From NCBI GenBank assembly GCA_003212885.1, contig QCOP01000003.1:1-55177 (forward strand): a stretch of 55,177 nt of DNA, written 5' to 3'. How positions within the stretch are numbered: position 1 is the first letter of the stretch; each line of letters begins with the position of its first letter. Positions 17,092 to 25,528 of this stretch are shown here, piece after piece. A model generated the notes under the pieces. It made no database searches, was not told the origin of the DNA, and saw nothing but the letters and a program-made list of their open reading frames with translations. Both the position numbers and the translations under genes were made by a program. The DNA comes from Prochlorococcus sp. AG-432-D11 (GTDB lineage: Bacteria > Cyanobacteriota > Cyanobacteriia > PCC-6307 > Cyanobiaceae).

Positions 17092-17555
17092 TTTTCAATT
17101 ATTGGGATATTTTATACAACCTTTCAAAAGACAATATATAGACTTGCTTGATTCTAATTTAAGTATTATTTAATGAATATTTTCTAATGTATGTTTCAGC
17201 ATTTGAATTAATAGATATTTTAATATCGTTCTAATTTTACATTATCAATAATATTTAGTCGATTAATGCTCCATTAACATGTTATTTATACCCTCTAATT
17301 GATAGAATACTATTATTACCTTCACTTTTAATACTTCTAGCTTGATGCTCTTTTCTAGCTTGTTAGGTAGCTAATTATCTATAGGCTAATAGTCAATGCT
17401 TATTAATTATATTTATTCAATTTTGTTTGATATATTGGAACTTCTATTGGGTCGTTCTGTGTTATTTTTTCTAGGTTCTAATACAAAAAATATGTAATTT
17501 TTGTCAATTTTCGAATTTAATTTATACTCTATTTGAGGAATGTAGAAATTAACCC
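17092..17555. other. Long AT-rich spacer upstream of the CsgG-like gene
   Basis: A 464-bp stretch with no gene seen. It is highly AT-rich with repeated TTAAT/ATTAA words, including the small inverted repeat TTAATGCTCCATTAA near 17.26 kb. It may hold a long 5' UTR, a regulator site or a small RNA, but I cannot identify one. Confidence 0.45.
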
Positions 17556-18419
17556 ATGAAACTTTTTTCATCTAGTCTTGCCTTGTTTGGTGCTATTACC
17601 CTTGGGGGGCAATTTATAGCTCTACCAGTTGGTGCTTTTTGGGATAAGAAAGACTCATCAGAATCTAATGCTTATGTAGAACCTACCGTTTCTGTTCCTG
17701 ATTTTAAAAATAAAGCTGGAAGGCTGCCGTGGTGGAGTGATCAAGTAAGTAGGCAACTTGCAGATGTTTTATCGAATGAGCTTAGCAATATAGGAGTTAA
17801 AGTTGTAGAACGACAGAATTTAAAAGAAGTTTTATCGGAGCAAGAACTTTCTGAATTAGGAATCGTTAATAAATCAGGTGATAACGCTGCTCAAAAGGGA
17901 CAAATGAAAGGAGCTAAATTTATAATCCTTGGGGGTGTTAGTGCATATGATGAAGGAGTTGAAAATAAGAGTTCTGGAAAAAATCAGGAGTTTTTAGGTT
18001 TTGGTGGTTCTAGTAGTTCAGGACAATCAAAGGCTTATGTAGCTTTGGATCTACGAATAGTAAATTCAACTACAGGGGAAGTTGTTGGATCACGAACTGT
18101 TGAGGGCCGAGCGACTAGTACATTCAATCAGGAATCTTCCTCTAGATCTCTTGCTCCAGCTACTGGAATAATAAGAAGAAACTTTGGAGTTTCACGCACT
18201 ACTGGACTTGCATTAGATGTTGCTGGAACTTATAAATCTGGAAAAAGTTCATCTGAAAGTAATATAACTCCTAAATCAAAAGCTATTCGTGCTGCCTTGA
18301 TCAGTGGAGCAGATTATGTAAATTGTGTACTAGTTGTACGTGATGATTGCATTGAGGAATTTAAAAGGAAAGACTCCCAACGACGTTCTAATACAGTGAA
18401 TACTTTGGAATTCGATTAG
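17556..18419 (+). CDS. Secreted CsgG/HfaB-like protein
   Basis: A 287-residue exported protein. An N-terminal signal peptide (KLFSSSLALFGAITLGGQFIALPVGAF) is followed by a CsgG-like domain: VSVPDFKNKAGRLPWWSDQV, VVERQNLKEVLSEQELSELG, then GAKFIILGGVSAYDEG and VALDLRIVNSTTGEVVGSRTVEGRA. CsgG proteins form outer-membrane secretion pores for curli, or act as related secretion lipoproteins. Here no lipobox Cys is evident at the signal peptide end, unlike Escherichia coli CsgG, and no curlin gene is nearby. A role in envelope export is inferred. Start is ATG. Confidence 0.82.
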   Translation: MKLFSSSLALFGAITLGGQFIALPVGAFWDKKDSSESNAYVEPTVSVPDFKNKAGRLPWWSDQVSRQLADVLSNELSNIGVKVVERQNLKEVLSEQELSELGIVNKSGDNAAQKGQMKGAKFIILGGVSAYDEGVENKSSGKNQEFLGFGGSSSSGQSKAYVALDLRIVNSTTGEVVGSRTVEGRATSTFNQESSSRSLAPATGIIRRNFGVSRTTGLALDVAGTYKSGKSSSESNITPKSKAIRAALISGADYVNCVLVVRDDCIEEFKRKDSQRRSNTVNTLEFD

Positions 18420-18436
18420 AATCGAAGATACTTTAT

Positions 18437-18461
18437 CTAACTTGACTTTCGGCCAAGTTAG
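18437..18461 (+). terminator. Hairpin downstream of CsgG-like gene
   Basis: A perfect 8-bp stem CTAACTTG / CAAGTTAG with a 9-nt loop lies 17 bp after the stop codon and is followed by TTATTAAAA. Its position fits a transcription terminator, although the T run is weak. Confidence 0.6.
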
Positions 18462-18482
18462 TTATTAAAAACATATGCAATT

Positions 18483-19304
18483 TTGACTAAAAATGTTAGC
18501 ACCTTAGTATTTATATCTATTATCATAAACACTTTAAGAAAGATTTTTGATAAAGTGATTGACTTTAGCTTTTTTAGAAAATCGAATCTTCGAGAAATGG
18601 CTAAGCCTTGGTTGGCTCTTCTTTTTTCTCTCGGAATGGTTTTCTTTCTTGGTGCATTAGGTTACCGGATTACTGAAGGATGGGATTGGGGTGATTGCTT
18701 TTGGATGGTATTAATTACGATTACGACTATCGGATTTGGAGAAGTTGAACCACTCAGTCAATTAGGGCGAGTGATCACTTTTCTTATTATTGCTGGGGGC
18801 ATAATAGTCATTCAACTTTCACTTCAAAGATTCTTATCTTTATCAGAGTCTGGTTATTTTAGACGGATGAGTGAGGTAAGATATAGAAGATTATTAACCC
18901 GTATGAAAAATCATGTAATAATCTGTGGATTTGGCCGTGTAGGTAGAGAAATTGCAGAACAATTACATTTAAAAAATATCCCAATTCTTATTATTGAAAT
19001 AGATCCACTTATTATAGCTAAAGCTAAATCAAGAGGCTTTAAAGTCCTAGATGCGGATGCAACTTTGGATGAAACTCTTCTTATGGCAGGCATCCAAACT
19101 TGTAGAAGCCTTGTGGTAACATTGCCCAGCGATGCAGCAAATCTTTATGTTGTATTAAGCGCAAAAGGAATTTCTAATCAATGTAAGTTGATTGCTCGAT
19201 CTGCAACTGAAGAAGCCTCCAATAAACTAAAGTTAGCTGGTGCAAGTGTTGTTATTAGTCCATATGTTGCAGCTGGAAGAACCATGGCTGAAGCTGCTAT
19301 TTAA
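18483..19304 (+). CDS. Potassium channel with RCK/TrkA-N domain
   Basis: A 273-residue two-helix ion channel subunit. Two membrane segments (WLALLFSLGMVFFLGALGYRI and VITFLIIAGGIIVIQLSL) flank a pore loop with the selectivity filter TTIGFGEVEP, where GFG replaces the usual GYG. The cytoplasmic part is a TrkA-N/RCK domain with the Rossmann motif VIICGFGRVGREIAEQL and an acidic ligand-binding segment LIIEIDPLI. The RCK C-terminal (TrkA-C) domain is absent. This resembles Kch/MthK channels that respond to ligands such as NAD(H) or Ca2+. Start is TTG, 63 bp after the CsgG-like gene. Confidence 0.88.
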   Translation: MTKNVSTLVFISIIINTLRKIFDKVIDFSFFRKSNLREMAKPWLALLFSLGMVFFLGALGYRITEGWDWGDCFWMVLITITTIGFGEVEPLSQLGRVITFLIIAGGIIVIQLSLQRFLSLSESGYFRRMSEVRYRRLLTRMKNHVIICGFGRVGREIAEQLHLKNIPILIIEIDPLIIAKAKSRGFKVLDADATLDETLLMAGIQTCRSLVVTLPSDAANLYVVLSAKGISNQCKLIARSATEEASNKLKLAGASVVISPYVAAGRTMAEAAI

Positions 19305-19353
19305 ACTATAAATTATTAAATCTAAAGTTAAAATATTTTATATTTTTTGTCAC

Positions 19354-19713
19354 TTAGCTTTTGGCAACATTACAATAATGTTGGGTAATTTTGCCATTTG
19401 GCTTCATTTCCATGAATCTTGGATTTTCAGTGATTAAACCTTTTGATTTGTTTTTATAACTCCAGAGCCATTTTTTATCTGTAAAGGTAATTTCGCCTGA
19501 TTGGAATGATATGGGCAACATCAGACTTAAGTTTTTCCATTCTAATACAACAAAAGATCCTGCATCAATTTTTTCCAAATCATTAACAAGAGAAAAGTCT
19601 CCATTTAAATTATTCCTTATTGTTGCTTTTAATGGTGATTTATCGCATATAAAGTCAGACGAAGGTGTGATACTAATTAAAAAGGAAAGAAATAAAGAAA
19701 CAAAAGATGTCAT
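19354..19713 (-). CDS. Exported hypothetical protein (119 aa)
   Basis: A short protein with a signal peptide (TSFVSLFLSFLISITPSSDF) and a polar mature part. It has Cys near the start (FICDKSPLKATIRNN) and near the end (QHYCNVAKS), which could form a disulfide in the periplasm or lumen. The mature sequence (FVVLEWKNLSLMLPISFQSGEITFTDKKW) looks beta-rich. Start is ATG. No function can be assigned. Confidence 0.68.
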   Translation of the reverse strand: MTSFVSLFLSFLISITPSSDFICDKSPLKATIRNNLNGDFSLVNDLEKIDAGSFVVLEWKNLSLMLPISFQSGEITFTDKKWLWSYKNKSKGLITENPRFMEMKPNGKITQHYCNVAKS

Positions 19714-19916
19714 TTACCATTGGGATCTAAGACAAAATATAAACTATATTTCGCTGCATCTTTGGGCTTTGCTATAAAATTCCTCATTATAGTTTTCGAA
19801 GATATTTGAGTTAGCCCCTAGTTTTTAGTTTCATTCCTAAGAGGAAAGTATTATCACTATCCTTGAATTTTTCCTTTTCATTATGGCAGCATTAGTTAGG
19901 TAGTTTTTTTAATTCA

Positions 19917-20888
19917 TTGGCATCTATTGGTTTTGGTACTTGGTCTTGGGGGAATCAATTTTTGTGGAATTATTCCTCTAAGGAAGATGATGAGCTTTTA
20001 GAAACGACATTTCATGAGGCGATTAGTAGAGGCTTGGATTTTATTGATACTGCTGATTCTTATGGTACTGGCCTCTTAAATGGCCGGAGTGAGGAGCTGT
20101 TGGGTGGGTTTTTAAAAAAATTAACTCCCTCTGAATATTCTAAAGTCTGCGTTGCCACTAAATTAGCCCCCTATCCTTGGAGACTTGGGCGGAATGGTTT
20201 TAAATCAGCTTTTCAAGCTAGTAAAGTTAGATTACAAGGCAAGATTGATAGAGTTCAGTTACATTGGAGTACCGCTAGATATGCCCCATGGCAAGAAGTT
20301 GTTTTAATGGATGGTCTTGGTGACCTTGTTGAGAATGGTTTAATCCCTGAGATAGGTATATCTAATATGGGACCAAGTAGATTAAATTGGTTCTATTATT
20401 ATTTTAAAGAACGAGGAATTCCACTAAGAAGTATTCAAATACAGTTCTCATTACTAGCTCCTAATTATAAGAAATTCATCGAGATTCGAACATTATGTAA
20501 AAAGCTTGATATTCAACTTTTAGCTTATAGCCCATTAGCTTTAGGCTTCTTATCAGTACCATCTGAGAGTAAGTCCCTTATGCGTTCAAAGAAAATTTCT
20601 TTTTTGCGTAATAGACTTGCTAGTAAGATATTACCAGCGAGCTTTAAATTAAGAAAAGAATTAGAATTAATAGCATCTAGACGTAAGGTATCTCAAACCC
20701 AAGTTGCACTTAATTGGTGTAGATCTTACGGTGCTATACCAATAGTAGGTTTACGAGATCCTGATCATGCTAAAGATGCTGGCCAAGCTCAAAGATGGGA
20801 ATTAACTAAAAAAGAAAGAAATAGATTGGATGAATTAAGTCAAGCTTGTACAGTAAAAATGCCTAATAATCCATTTCAAAGTGATTGA
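19917..20888 (+). CDS. Aldo/keto reductase
   Basis: A 323-residue NADPH-dependent TIM-barrel oxidoreductase. The expected tetrad is visible: Asp and Tyr in DFIDTADSYGTG, Lys in ATKLAPYPW, His in VQLHWST. The C-terminal NADPH-binding strand appears as AIPIVGLRDPDHAKDAGQA. It begins MASIGFGTWSWGNQF, which is the first barrel strand, so little is missing at the N-terminus; the start is TTG. The plant and cyanobacterial relatives include pyridoxal reductase-like proteins, but the substrate is not determined here. It is convergent with the methyltransferase, 23 bp apart. Confidence 0.92.
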   Translation: MASIGFGTWSWGNQFLWNYSSKEDDELLETTFHEAISRGLDFIDTADSYGTGLLNGRSEELLGGFLKKLTPSEYSKVCVATKLAPYPWRLGRNGFKSAFQASKVRLQGKIDRVQLHWSTARYAPWQEVVLMDGLGDLVENGLIPEIGISNMGPSRLNWFYYYFKERGIPLRSIQIQFSLLAPNYKKFIEIRTLCKKLDIQLLAYSPLALGFLSVPSESKSLMRSKKISFLRNRLASKILPASFKLRKELELIASRRKVSQTQVALNWCRSYGAIPIVGLRDPDHAKDAGQAQRWELTKKERNRLDELSQACTVKMPNNPFQSD

Positions 20889-20911
20889 TATATCTTTAAT
20901 TTATATTAAAT

Positions 20912-21742
20912 TCAAAAAGGATGCTTTTTATTTGCAAGCACATAAACTACTTGATCTTTCCAAAATGGTTGCCAATAGGAATCATTAATTTCGAACCCAT
21001 TGTCAGAAATTATTTTTAATAAATTTGTATAAGTTGGGTGCCACGTATGATGGTCTTTATATTTATCAAAGCCTAAAGAGCCAAGGGTATCTGTGATTAA
21101 ATCTTTAGTTGCTTGTTTTAATGTTTTCCTGCCAGTCTTACCTCCTTCAACACTAATACCCACTAAAAGTTTTCCATTGGGTTTTAATACTCTTGATGCT
21201 TCTTTCAACGCTAGGTCTGGGACTTGAACATGGTCAAGCATTGATCTCATATGAACCCAATCAAAACTTTCAGCTTGAAAGGGAATAAATTCTGCAAGAG
21301 CAGCTATAAAATTCAGTTTTTCTGACAGACATTTATAGGCCTTGATTTTAGATTGAGGAATTTGATCTAATGCTTCTATATAAGGGTCAATAGATACAAA
21401 ACGAGTGTTTTTAGGAAGAAATTCTCTTACGGTGCCTGTTAAGCCTCCTACATCAAGAACTGAGCCTTCCATTTTAAAATAATCATAGGTTGGCTTGTCA
21501 TAGCCGATCTCTTTTTGGTAGGAATTAATTTTTTCATTGTATCCCTTTCCTTCTGAAGCATAAATTTCAAAGTCATCTTGACCACTCTCCCAATTTTTAA
21601 AGCCCAAACTGTTTTTTAGGTATACCCTGGCGTCAATTATTCCGTTTGCTTTTTTGAAATTTTCTGGATTAGATTTTAGTTTTGTGATGGGGTCGGCCAG
21701 TATACTTATAACCCATTCATCTAATTTTAAGAGTGAATTCAT
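20912..21742 (-). CDS. Class I SAM-dependent methyltransferase (276 aa)
   Basis: A methyltransferase fold with motif I VLDVGGLTGTVREFL (near residue 116), motif II region RFVSIDPYIEAL, the post-motif segment SFDWVHMRSMLDHV with the family-typical D-V, and strand RVLKPNGKLLVGISVEGG. The N-terminal ~100 residues are a substrate or cap domain with no recognised motif. The C-terminus ends with a divergent DQVVYVLANKK strand. The methyl acceptor is unknown; the layout resembles enzymes that methylate small molecules or sugars. Start is ATG. Confidence 0.83.
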   Translation of the reverse strand: MNSLLKLDEWVISILADPITKLKSNPENFKKANGIIDARVYLKNSLGFKNWESGQDDFEIYASEGKGYNEKINSYQKEIGYDKPTYDYFKMEGSVLDVGGLTGTVREFLPKNTRFVSIDPYIEALDQIPQSKIKAYKCLSEKLNFIAALAEFIPFQAESFDWVHMRSMLDHVQVPDLALKEASRVLKPNGKLLVGISVEGGKTGRKTLKQATKDLITDTLGSLGFDKYKDHHTWHPTYTNLLKIISDNGFEINDSYWQPFWKDQVVYVLANKKHPF

Positions 21743-22130
21743 TGAATTGATTATTATTCTAAGTTTAGGTTCATTTTATAATAATAAACTATATCATATA
21801 GGATCTGCTAATTCCGTTCAATGTATATTTAAAGAAATAATTTCTATGATAAATTATTTTTGTATAAATTGCCAATATTTTAAGTTGAAAAGTTTACAGC
21901 AATTTGAGTGAGAAGCCTTTATTATAAAACTAGATAACTAGTACAATTTTTGTTTTATCTTTTATATGAGAACTATAGAAAAAATATTACTGATCCATTT
22001 AAGATTCTTAAATTATAGAATCATCAAAAGAAATATATACTTCTTTTTTAGCAAGTTTAATTTTGAATTCAATACTTTATCTCTTATGGACTTTCCTAAC
22101 TAATTCTTTTTGTTTTATTAATTAATAAGT
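21743..22130. other. Intergenic region, no gene seen
   Basis: A 388-bp AT-rich spacer. The longer ORF in the track (21654-21911) is largely a shadow of the methyltransferase 5' end and lacks protein-like composition. Nothing else is supported. Confidence 0.5.
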
Positions 22131-22880
22131 TTATTTATATACAGCTCTTCCGATAAATTCGCGTAATGCTTTCGAACTTAAATCTAGATTTTTGGAATTT
22201 GGAATCCATTTATATGGGTTATACCATCTAGAAAATATTGATTTTTGTTGGCTTTTGAAATCAACAGGAAATGCGATAACTTGAAACCCTTTTTCTTTAA
22301 ATATAATTGTAGCTCTTTTCATATGAAAGGCACTTGTTACAAGTAAGATCTTTGGCTTGGAGATATTTGCAAATATTTGTTTAACTTCATTTGCTTCTTC
22401 CATAGTATTACTTACCATAGAAGTAAGTAAGATTGCATTTTTTGGTATCCCTAGCATTAATGCTTGGTCTCGATATATTTCTCCTTCAGGGGCTAATCCT
22501 TTATTAAATGGACTGACCCCTCTTGTAAATATTATTTTTGCTGATTTTCTTGCTTTAAAAAGTTTTATTCCTGCTATAAATCTATCAGGATCATTCCACT
22601 CTATCATATCCGAATTATCTTTTATTTTATAAACGTTGCCACCACTTAATACCACTATTGCATCAGCATAAGATAGCGTATTTGGATGTAATTTTTCGTA
22701 AGGAAATTCAATTACATTCCATAAGAACTTAGCAGTTGGTTCGATACTAAAAACCCATAATATAAGAAGTGCTATTTTTAATAAATAGAAATAACGTTTT
22801 TTTAATCCTATTAATATCATTAAGCAACATAGGCCTAGAGGAAGAACTAATAAGGGTATAATTTTAGCGAGAATGTACAT
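22131..22880 (-). CDS. YdcF/SanA family (DUF218) membrane protein
   Basis: A roughly 250-residue protein with two N-terminal membrane helices and an outward-facing DUF218 domain. The domain signatures are clear: ADAIVVLSGGNVYKI, IIFTRGVSPFNKG, PEGEIYRDQALMLGIP, SNTMEEANEV, and ILLVTSAFHMKRATIIF. Members such as ElyC and SanA support envelope or peptidoglycan integrity in enterobacteria. The ORF track uses TTG at 22895, but ATG at 22880 gives MYILAKIIPLLVLP and is preferred. The gene is divergent from the repeat protein at 23038. Confidence 0.86.
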   Translation of the reverse strand: MYILAKIIPLLVLPLGLCCLMILIGLKKRYFYLLKIALLILWVFSIEPTAKFLWNVIEFPYEKLHPNTLSYADAIVVLSGGNVYKIKDNSDMIEWNDPDRFIAGIKLFKARKSAKIIFTRGVSPFNKGLAPEGEIYRDQALMLGIPKNAILLTSMVSNTMEEANEVKQIFANISKPKILLVTSAFHMKRATIIFKEKGFQVIAFPVDFKSQQKSIFSRWYNPYKWIPNSKNLDLSSKALREFIGRAVYK

Positions 22881-23037
22881 TTCGAAAACAACCAATATCG
22901 TTGAAAAAAATTTTCATTTCTTATAAGTTACTCTCGCAAAAAAACTCTTTATGAGCAAACAAACAAATATTAAGGTTAGTTTTGGTTTCTATCAAAGGAT
23001 AAATAAAGTTTGGTCAATTTAGGACTTTTCACAGAAA

Positions 23038-23916
23038 ATGTATTTTGAATGGAGAATTTTTTTGACAGAACTAGAGTTTGCTCAGCGACTTCAAGAGCTA
23101 AAACTGCTTGGATGGTCTGAAGATGGCATAAGAAAGTTTTATTCTGATGAGCTGAATAGGAACCAGTTCTGGATTCATCTTAAAGAAATAAAACTGCCTG
23201 AATGGCCTAATGATGATTGGTTTCGAAAGTTTTATGAAGTCCATTTGACTAGTAATGAATTTTTCAATCATCTTTTGTCAAAACCTGAGTTTGCTATGGG
23301 CATTCTTATAGGATGTTTCTTTGTAGTTTTGATATTTTTGACGACTTTAAAAAATGTGGTTGAGTCCAAAGGGTCCAATGCTGATAATACTAGTATTGCT
23401 AAAACATTGGATTCTAATCTTTCAGAGCAAGAAATTAATGAAGTAAGAGACTTAAATGACTTAATGGCGAAAGAAGTGAGTTTTGAAGCCACGGCAGATA
23501 AGCATAATCAAAATTTATTAATTCATGAGAAAGAGCATAATACCGTATCTAGTAGTAAAATTTTAGCTAAATCCAAGATACAATCCGTTGACTTATTAAG
23601 AAGTCAACACCTTGGTAAAATAAAAACATACATTGATAATGTAGTAAATTTGATGGAAGCTTTAATAGATACAAAAGATAAAGATAGAATATTAAAATAT
23701 TTTAAGGGTGTGTTTAAAGAAACCTCGGTTGATACAGATAAAACTTTTATTCATATCATATTACTTGCCATGATCTTATTTGACTCATTTTCTTCATTAA
23801 TAAAAATGTTATATACGGAGCGAACCTTGATGCAAATACCTTTGAGATTCTTATCTAAAGAAACTTTTTTAGATAGATCTTCTAACATTAGAAGTAAATT
23901 ATTAGTAAAAAAATAA
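23038..23916 (+). CDS. Membrane protein with N-terminal 31-residue repeats (292 aa)
   Basis: The N-terminal ~80 residues hold two and a half copies of a ~31-residue unit. Copy 1 contains LQELKLLGWSEDGIRKFY and copy 2 contains LKEIKLPEWPNDDWFRKFY; a third, partial copy starts SNEFFNHL. One membrane helix follows (residues ~86-104, MGILIGCFFVVLIFLTTL), then a polar linker with DLNDLMAKEVSFEATADKH and a ~110-residue C-terminal domain that is helical and lacks recognisable motifs. I do not recognise the family. Start is ATG. The layout suggests a membrane-anchored interaction protein with the repeats on one side and the helical domain on the other. Confidence 0.75.
   Translation: MYFEWRIFLTELEFAQRLQELKLLGWSEDGIRKFYSDELNRNQFWIHLKEIKLPEWPNDDWFRKFYEVHLTSNEFFNHLLSKPEFAMGILIGCFFVVLIFLTTLKNVVESKGSNADNTSIAKTLDSNLSEQEINEVRDLNDLMAKEVSFEATADKHNQNLLIHEKEHNTVSSSKILAKSKIQSVDLLRSQHLGKIKTYIDNVVNLMEALIDTKDKDRILKYFKGVFKETSVDTDKTFIHIILLAMILFDSFSSLIKMLYTERTLMQIPLRFLSKETFLDRSSNIRSKLLVKK
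23065..23274 (+). repeat. Degenerate 30-31-residue coding repeats
   Basis: Protein-level repeats with the shared pattern F-x3-L-x-E-x-KL-x2-W-x2-D-x2-RKFY-x3-L. Equivalent Phe residues are at positions 14, 44 and 75 of the encoded protein. The DNA has diverged, so the duplication is old. Confidence 0.75.
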
Positions 23917-24049
23917 TTGAATATAATAACAATAAGCTATTTCATAATTAATACCAGTAATGTTCTTATACTACACTGAGAGTATTAATTTTCTTTAAAC
24001 TATTACTTTATACCATGTTTAACTATTATTTATAGAAACTAGAATTTTG

Positions 24050-24463
24050 ATGGAATCCTCTGACCTTATGATAAGCAGGCCTATTACACCTATTGCGGAT
24101 TTCGAGAAAGCGCTTGATTCTTCCAGCCTAAAGTCTTCTGACTTAGAGTTAATTGAATATATTAGATATACAGGAGTTTTTTCTCAGCCTAAGATAATTC
24201 AGGATCTTAGGATTGCTTCAAAGCCCCCAGTGTTGTCCATTTTATGTGAAATTTGCAGAAAAGTCGGTCATTTTATGCCTGAGCACTTTGCAGAAGTACG
24301 AAATTGGTCTAAGTCAATAAATGAATATGGTGTTCAGTGGGATGGTGATTTGGTTTGTAGTGCTACAAGGAATATAGATGGAACAATCCTTAGTCCTTCA
24401 GAAGGGACATCATTATATGACATATTAGCAGTTCATAAAGAACTTTTCACAGGTCTAGGCTAA
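24050..24463 (+). CDS. Conserved-looking hypothetical protein (137 aa)
   Basis: A soluble protein. The TTG at 24047 directly precedes an ATG at 24050, which is the better start. Segments PITPIADFEKALDSS, KPPVLSILCEICRKVGHFMP and VQWDGDLVCSATRN alternate helices and loops; the CEIC motif is a single CX2C. No signal or membrane segment is seen. The gene ends about 85 bp before a perfect inverted repeat. I do not recognise its family. Confidence 0.7.
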   Translation: MESSDLMISRPITPIADFEKALDSSSLKSSDLELIEYIRYTGVFSQPKIIQDLRIASKPPVLSILCEICRKVGHFMPEHFAEVRNWSKSINEYGVQWDGDLVCSATRNIDGTILSPSEGTSLYDILAVHKELFTGLG

Positions 24464-24547
24464 GTCTCGCATGGGTTATTTGTTAAGGATTTAATACTAA
24501 AAAATATTTTCCAAAAGATAAATACAATGAAGAGGTTATGTGACCAA

Positions 24548-24587
24548 GGCTGAGTTTTATTTATCTTGGGATAAATAAAACTCAGCC
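24548..24587. terminator. Perfect 16-bp inverted repeat, likely bidirectional hairpin
   Basis: Arms GGCTGAGTTTTATTTA (24548-24563) and TAAATAAAACTCAGCC (24572-24587) are perfectly complementary, with an 8-nt loop TCTTGGGA. The hairpin sits between two convergent genes and overlaps the last codons and stop of the minus-strand gene. Neither side has a long T run, so it may stabilise 3' ends rather than terminate strongly. Confidence 0.7.
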
Positions 24588-24727
24588 ACACTATTGAGCA
24601 TTTCAATCACTACTTCATTAGAACATTTTGTTTTTTCTTGTAAAGCCATGCATGCTTCTTTGACAGATACAAAGCAGTCTTCACAAATTTCACTGAGTTG
24701 CTCTTCTGAAAGGACGTTTTGGGCCAT
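24557..24727 (-). CDS. Small Cys-containing protein (56 aa)
   Basis: The ORF track begins upstream at 24796, but ATG 24727 gives MAQNVLSEEQLSEICEDCFV, a more natural start. Four cysteines (CEDC, then KEAC and KTKC) sit in helix-prone sequence. The spacing differs from the twin-CX3C pair elsewhere in the window. The stop codon and last residues lie inside a perfect inverted repeat. The protein could bind metal or form disulfides; no family is recognised. Confidence 0.6.
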   Translation of the reverse strand: MAQNVLSEEQLSEICEDCFVSVKEACMALQEKTKCSNEVVIEMLNSVAEFYLSQDK

Positions 24728-24814
24728 GAGTATTTTTGTTCTTCTGTGTATCCTAACCCAAAAATATGAAATAGTTATATTCTTACAATCATTCATTGTA
24801 GGGTAGATATTAGT

Positions 24815-25528
24815 ATGGGTTTATTTACTAAGTTTGTAGTTATTTTTATAGCTTGTTTGCTTTTTTCGCTACCAGGGAAATTAGAAGCTTTTGGATCTTC
24901 ATCAAATTTGGAGGATATTCTTTGTAGAAAAAATGAATGGCCTGCTTGGTTTTTGCCAGGCCCATATGATGGATCTTTCATGAGTGACTTATTCTATCCA
25001 ATTTGGTTAAAGGGTTTGTGGGAAGTAGAAAGTAAGGATGTTGATTCCTCAGAAATCATTAATTATCCAGTTAGGTTTATTGAAAACCAGGATAATAAAA
25101 TTATTGCTGATCGTTTATTTAATACTAGTTCAATCGGAAAAAAAATTTTTGGAGAACAGTTTTTATCAGTAAAAAATGACCCAAATAGTGCAAATAGGCA
25201 ATTAGCTTTATTTAAAAATAATGTCTATATTGAAACCAAGGTTATAGCCAGACTTCAACATGAGATAAATGACAATTCATTGATTACAGATGAATTGGCT
25301 CTTCAGATTATCCATGGAATAGATGTTTCTAGAATTACACAAGTAGAAACTATGACTCTTTTTAATCATTGTCCTAACTCTCCTTTTCTAATCTCTGATA
25401 TGGTTAATATTGATGAAGTTTGTGCAGAACAGTGGCAAGCTGTTTATAAAGGACCAGGAGAATCTATTCATCAAGTACCAATTAAAGTGAATCATTTTTC
25501 TTTATATTTAAAATCTTTGGAGAATTAG
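24815..25528 (+). CDS. Exported protein, DUF6816-like (lumen or periplasm)
   Basis: A 237-residue secreted protein. The signal peptide is GLFTKFVVIFIACLLFSLPGKLEAFG. The mature part starts with EDILCRKNEWPAWFLPGPYD, then DLFYPIWLKGLWEVESKDVD, PVRFIENQDNKIIADRLFNT and a long pattern SANRQLALFKNNVYIETKVIARLQHE. This organisation resembles the cyanobacterial and plastid DUF6816 lumen proteins, a hedged call from memory. Two cysteines in FNHCPNSPF and DEVCAEQWQ could pair. The 3' end overlaps the convergent SemiSWEET gene by 47 bp. Confidence 0.72.
   Translation: MGLFTKFVVIFIACLLFSLPGKLEAFGSSSNLEDILCRKNEWPAWFLPGPYDGSFMSDLFYPIWLKGLWEVESKDVDSSEIINYPVRFIENQDNKIIADRLFNTSSIGKKIFGEQFLSVKNDPNSANRQLALFKNNVYIETKVIARLQHEINDNSLITDELALQIIHGIDVSRITQVETMTLFNHCPNSPFLISDMVNIDEVCAEQWQAVYKGPGESIHQVPIKVNHFSLYLKSLEN

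Noticed and set aside
21654-21911. 85-aa plus-strand ORF at the methyltransferase 5' end
   Set aside because: Mostly antisense to the methyltransferase start, Lys/Phe/Ile-rich without recognisable features; spurious AT-rich frame.
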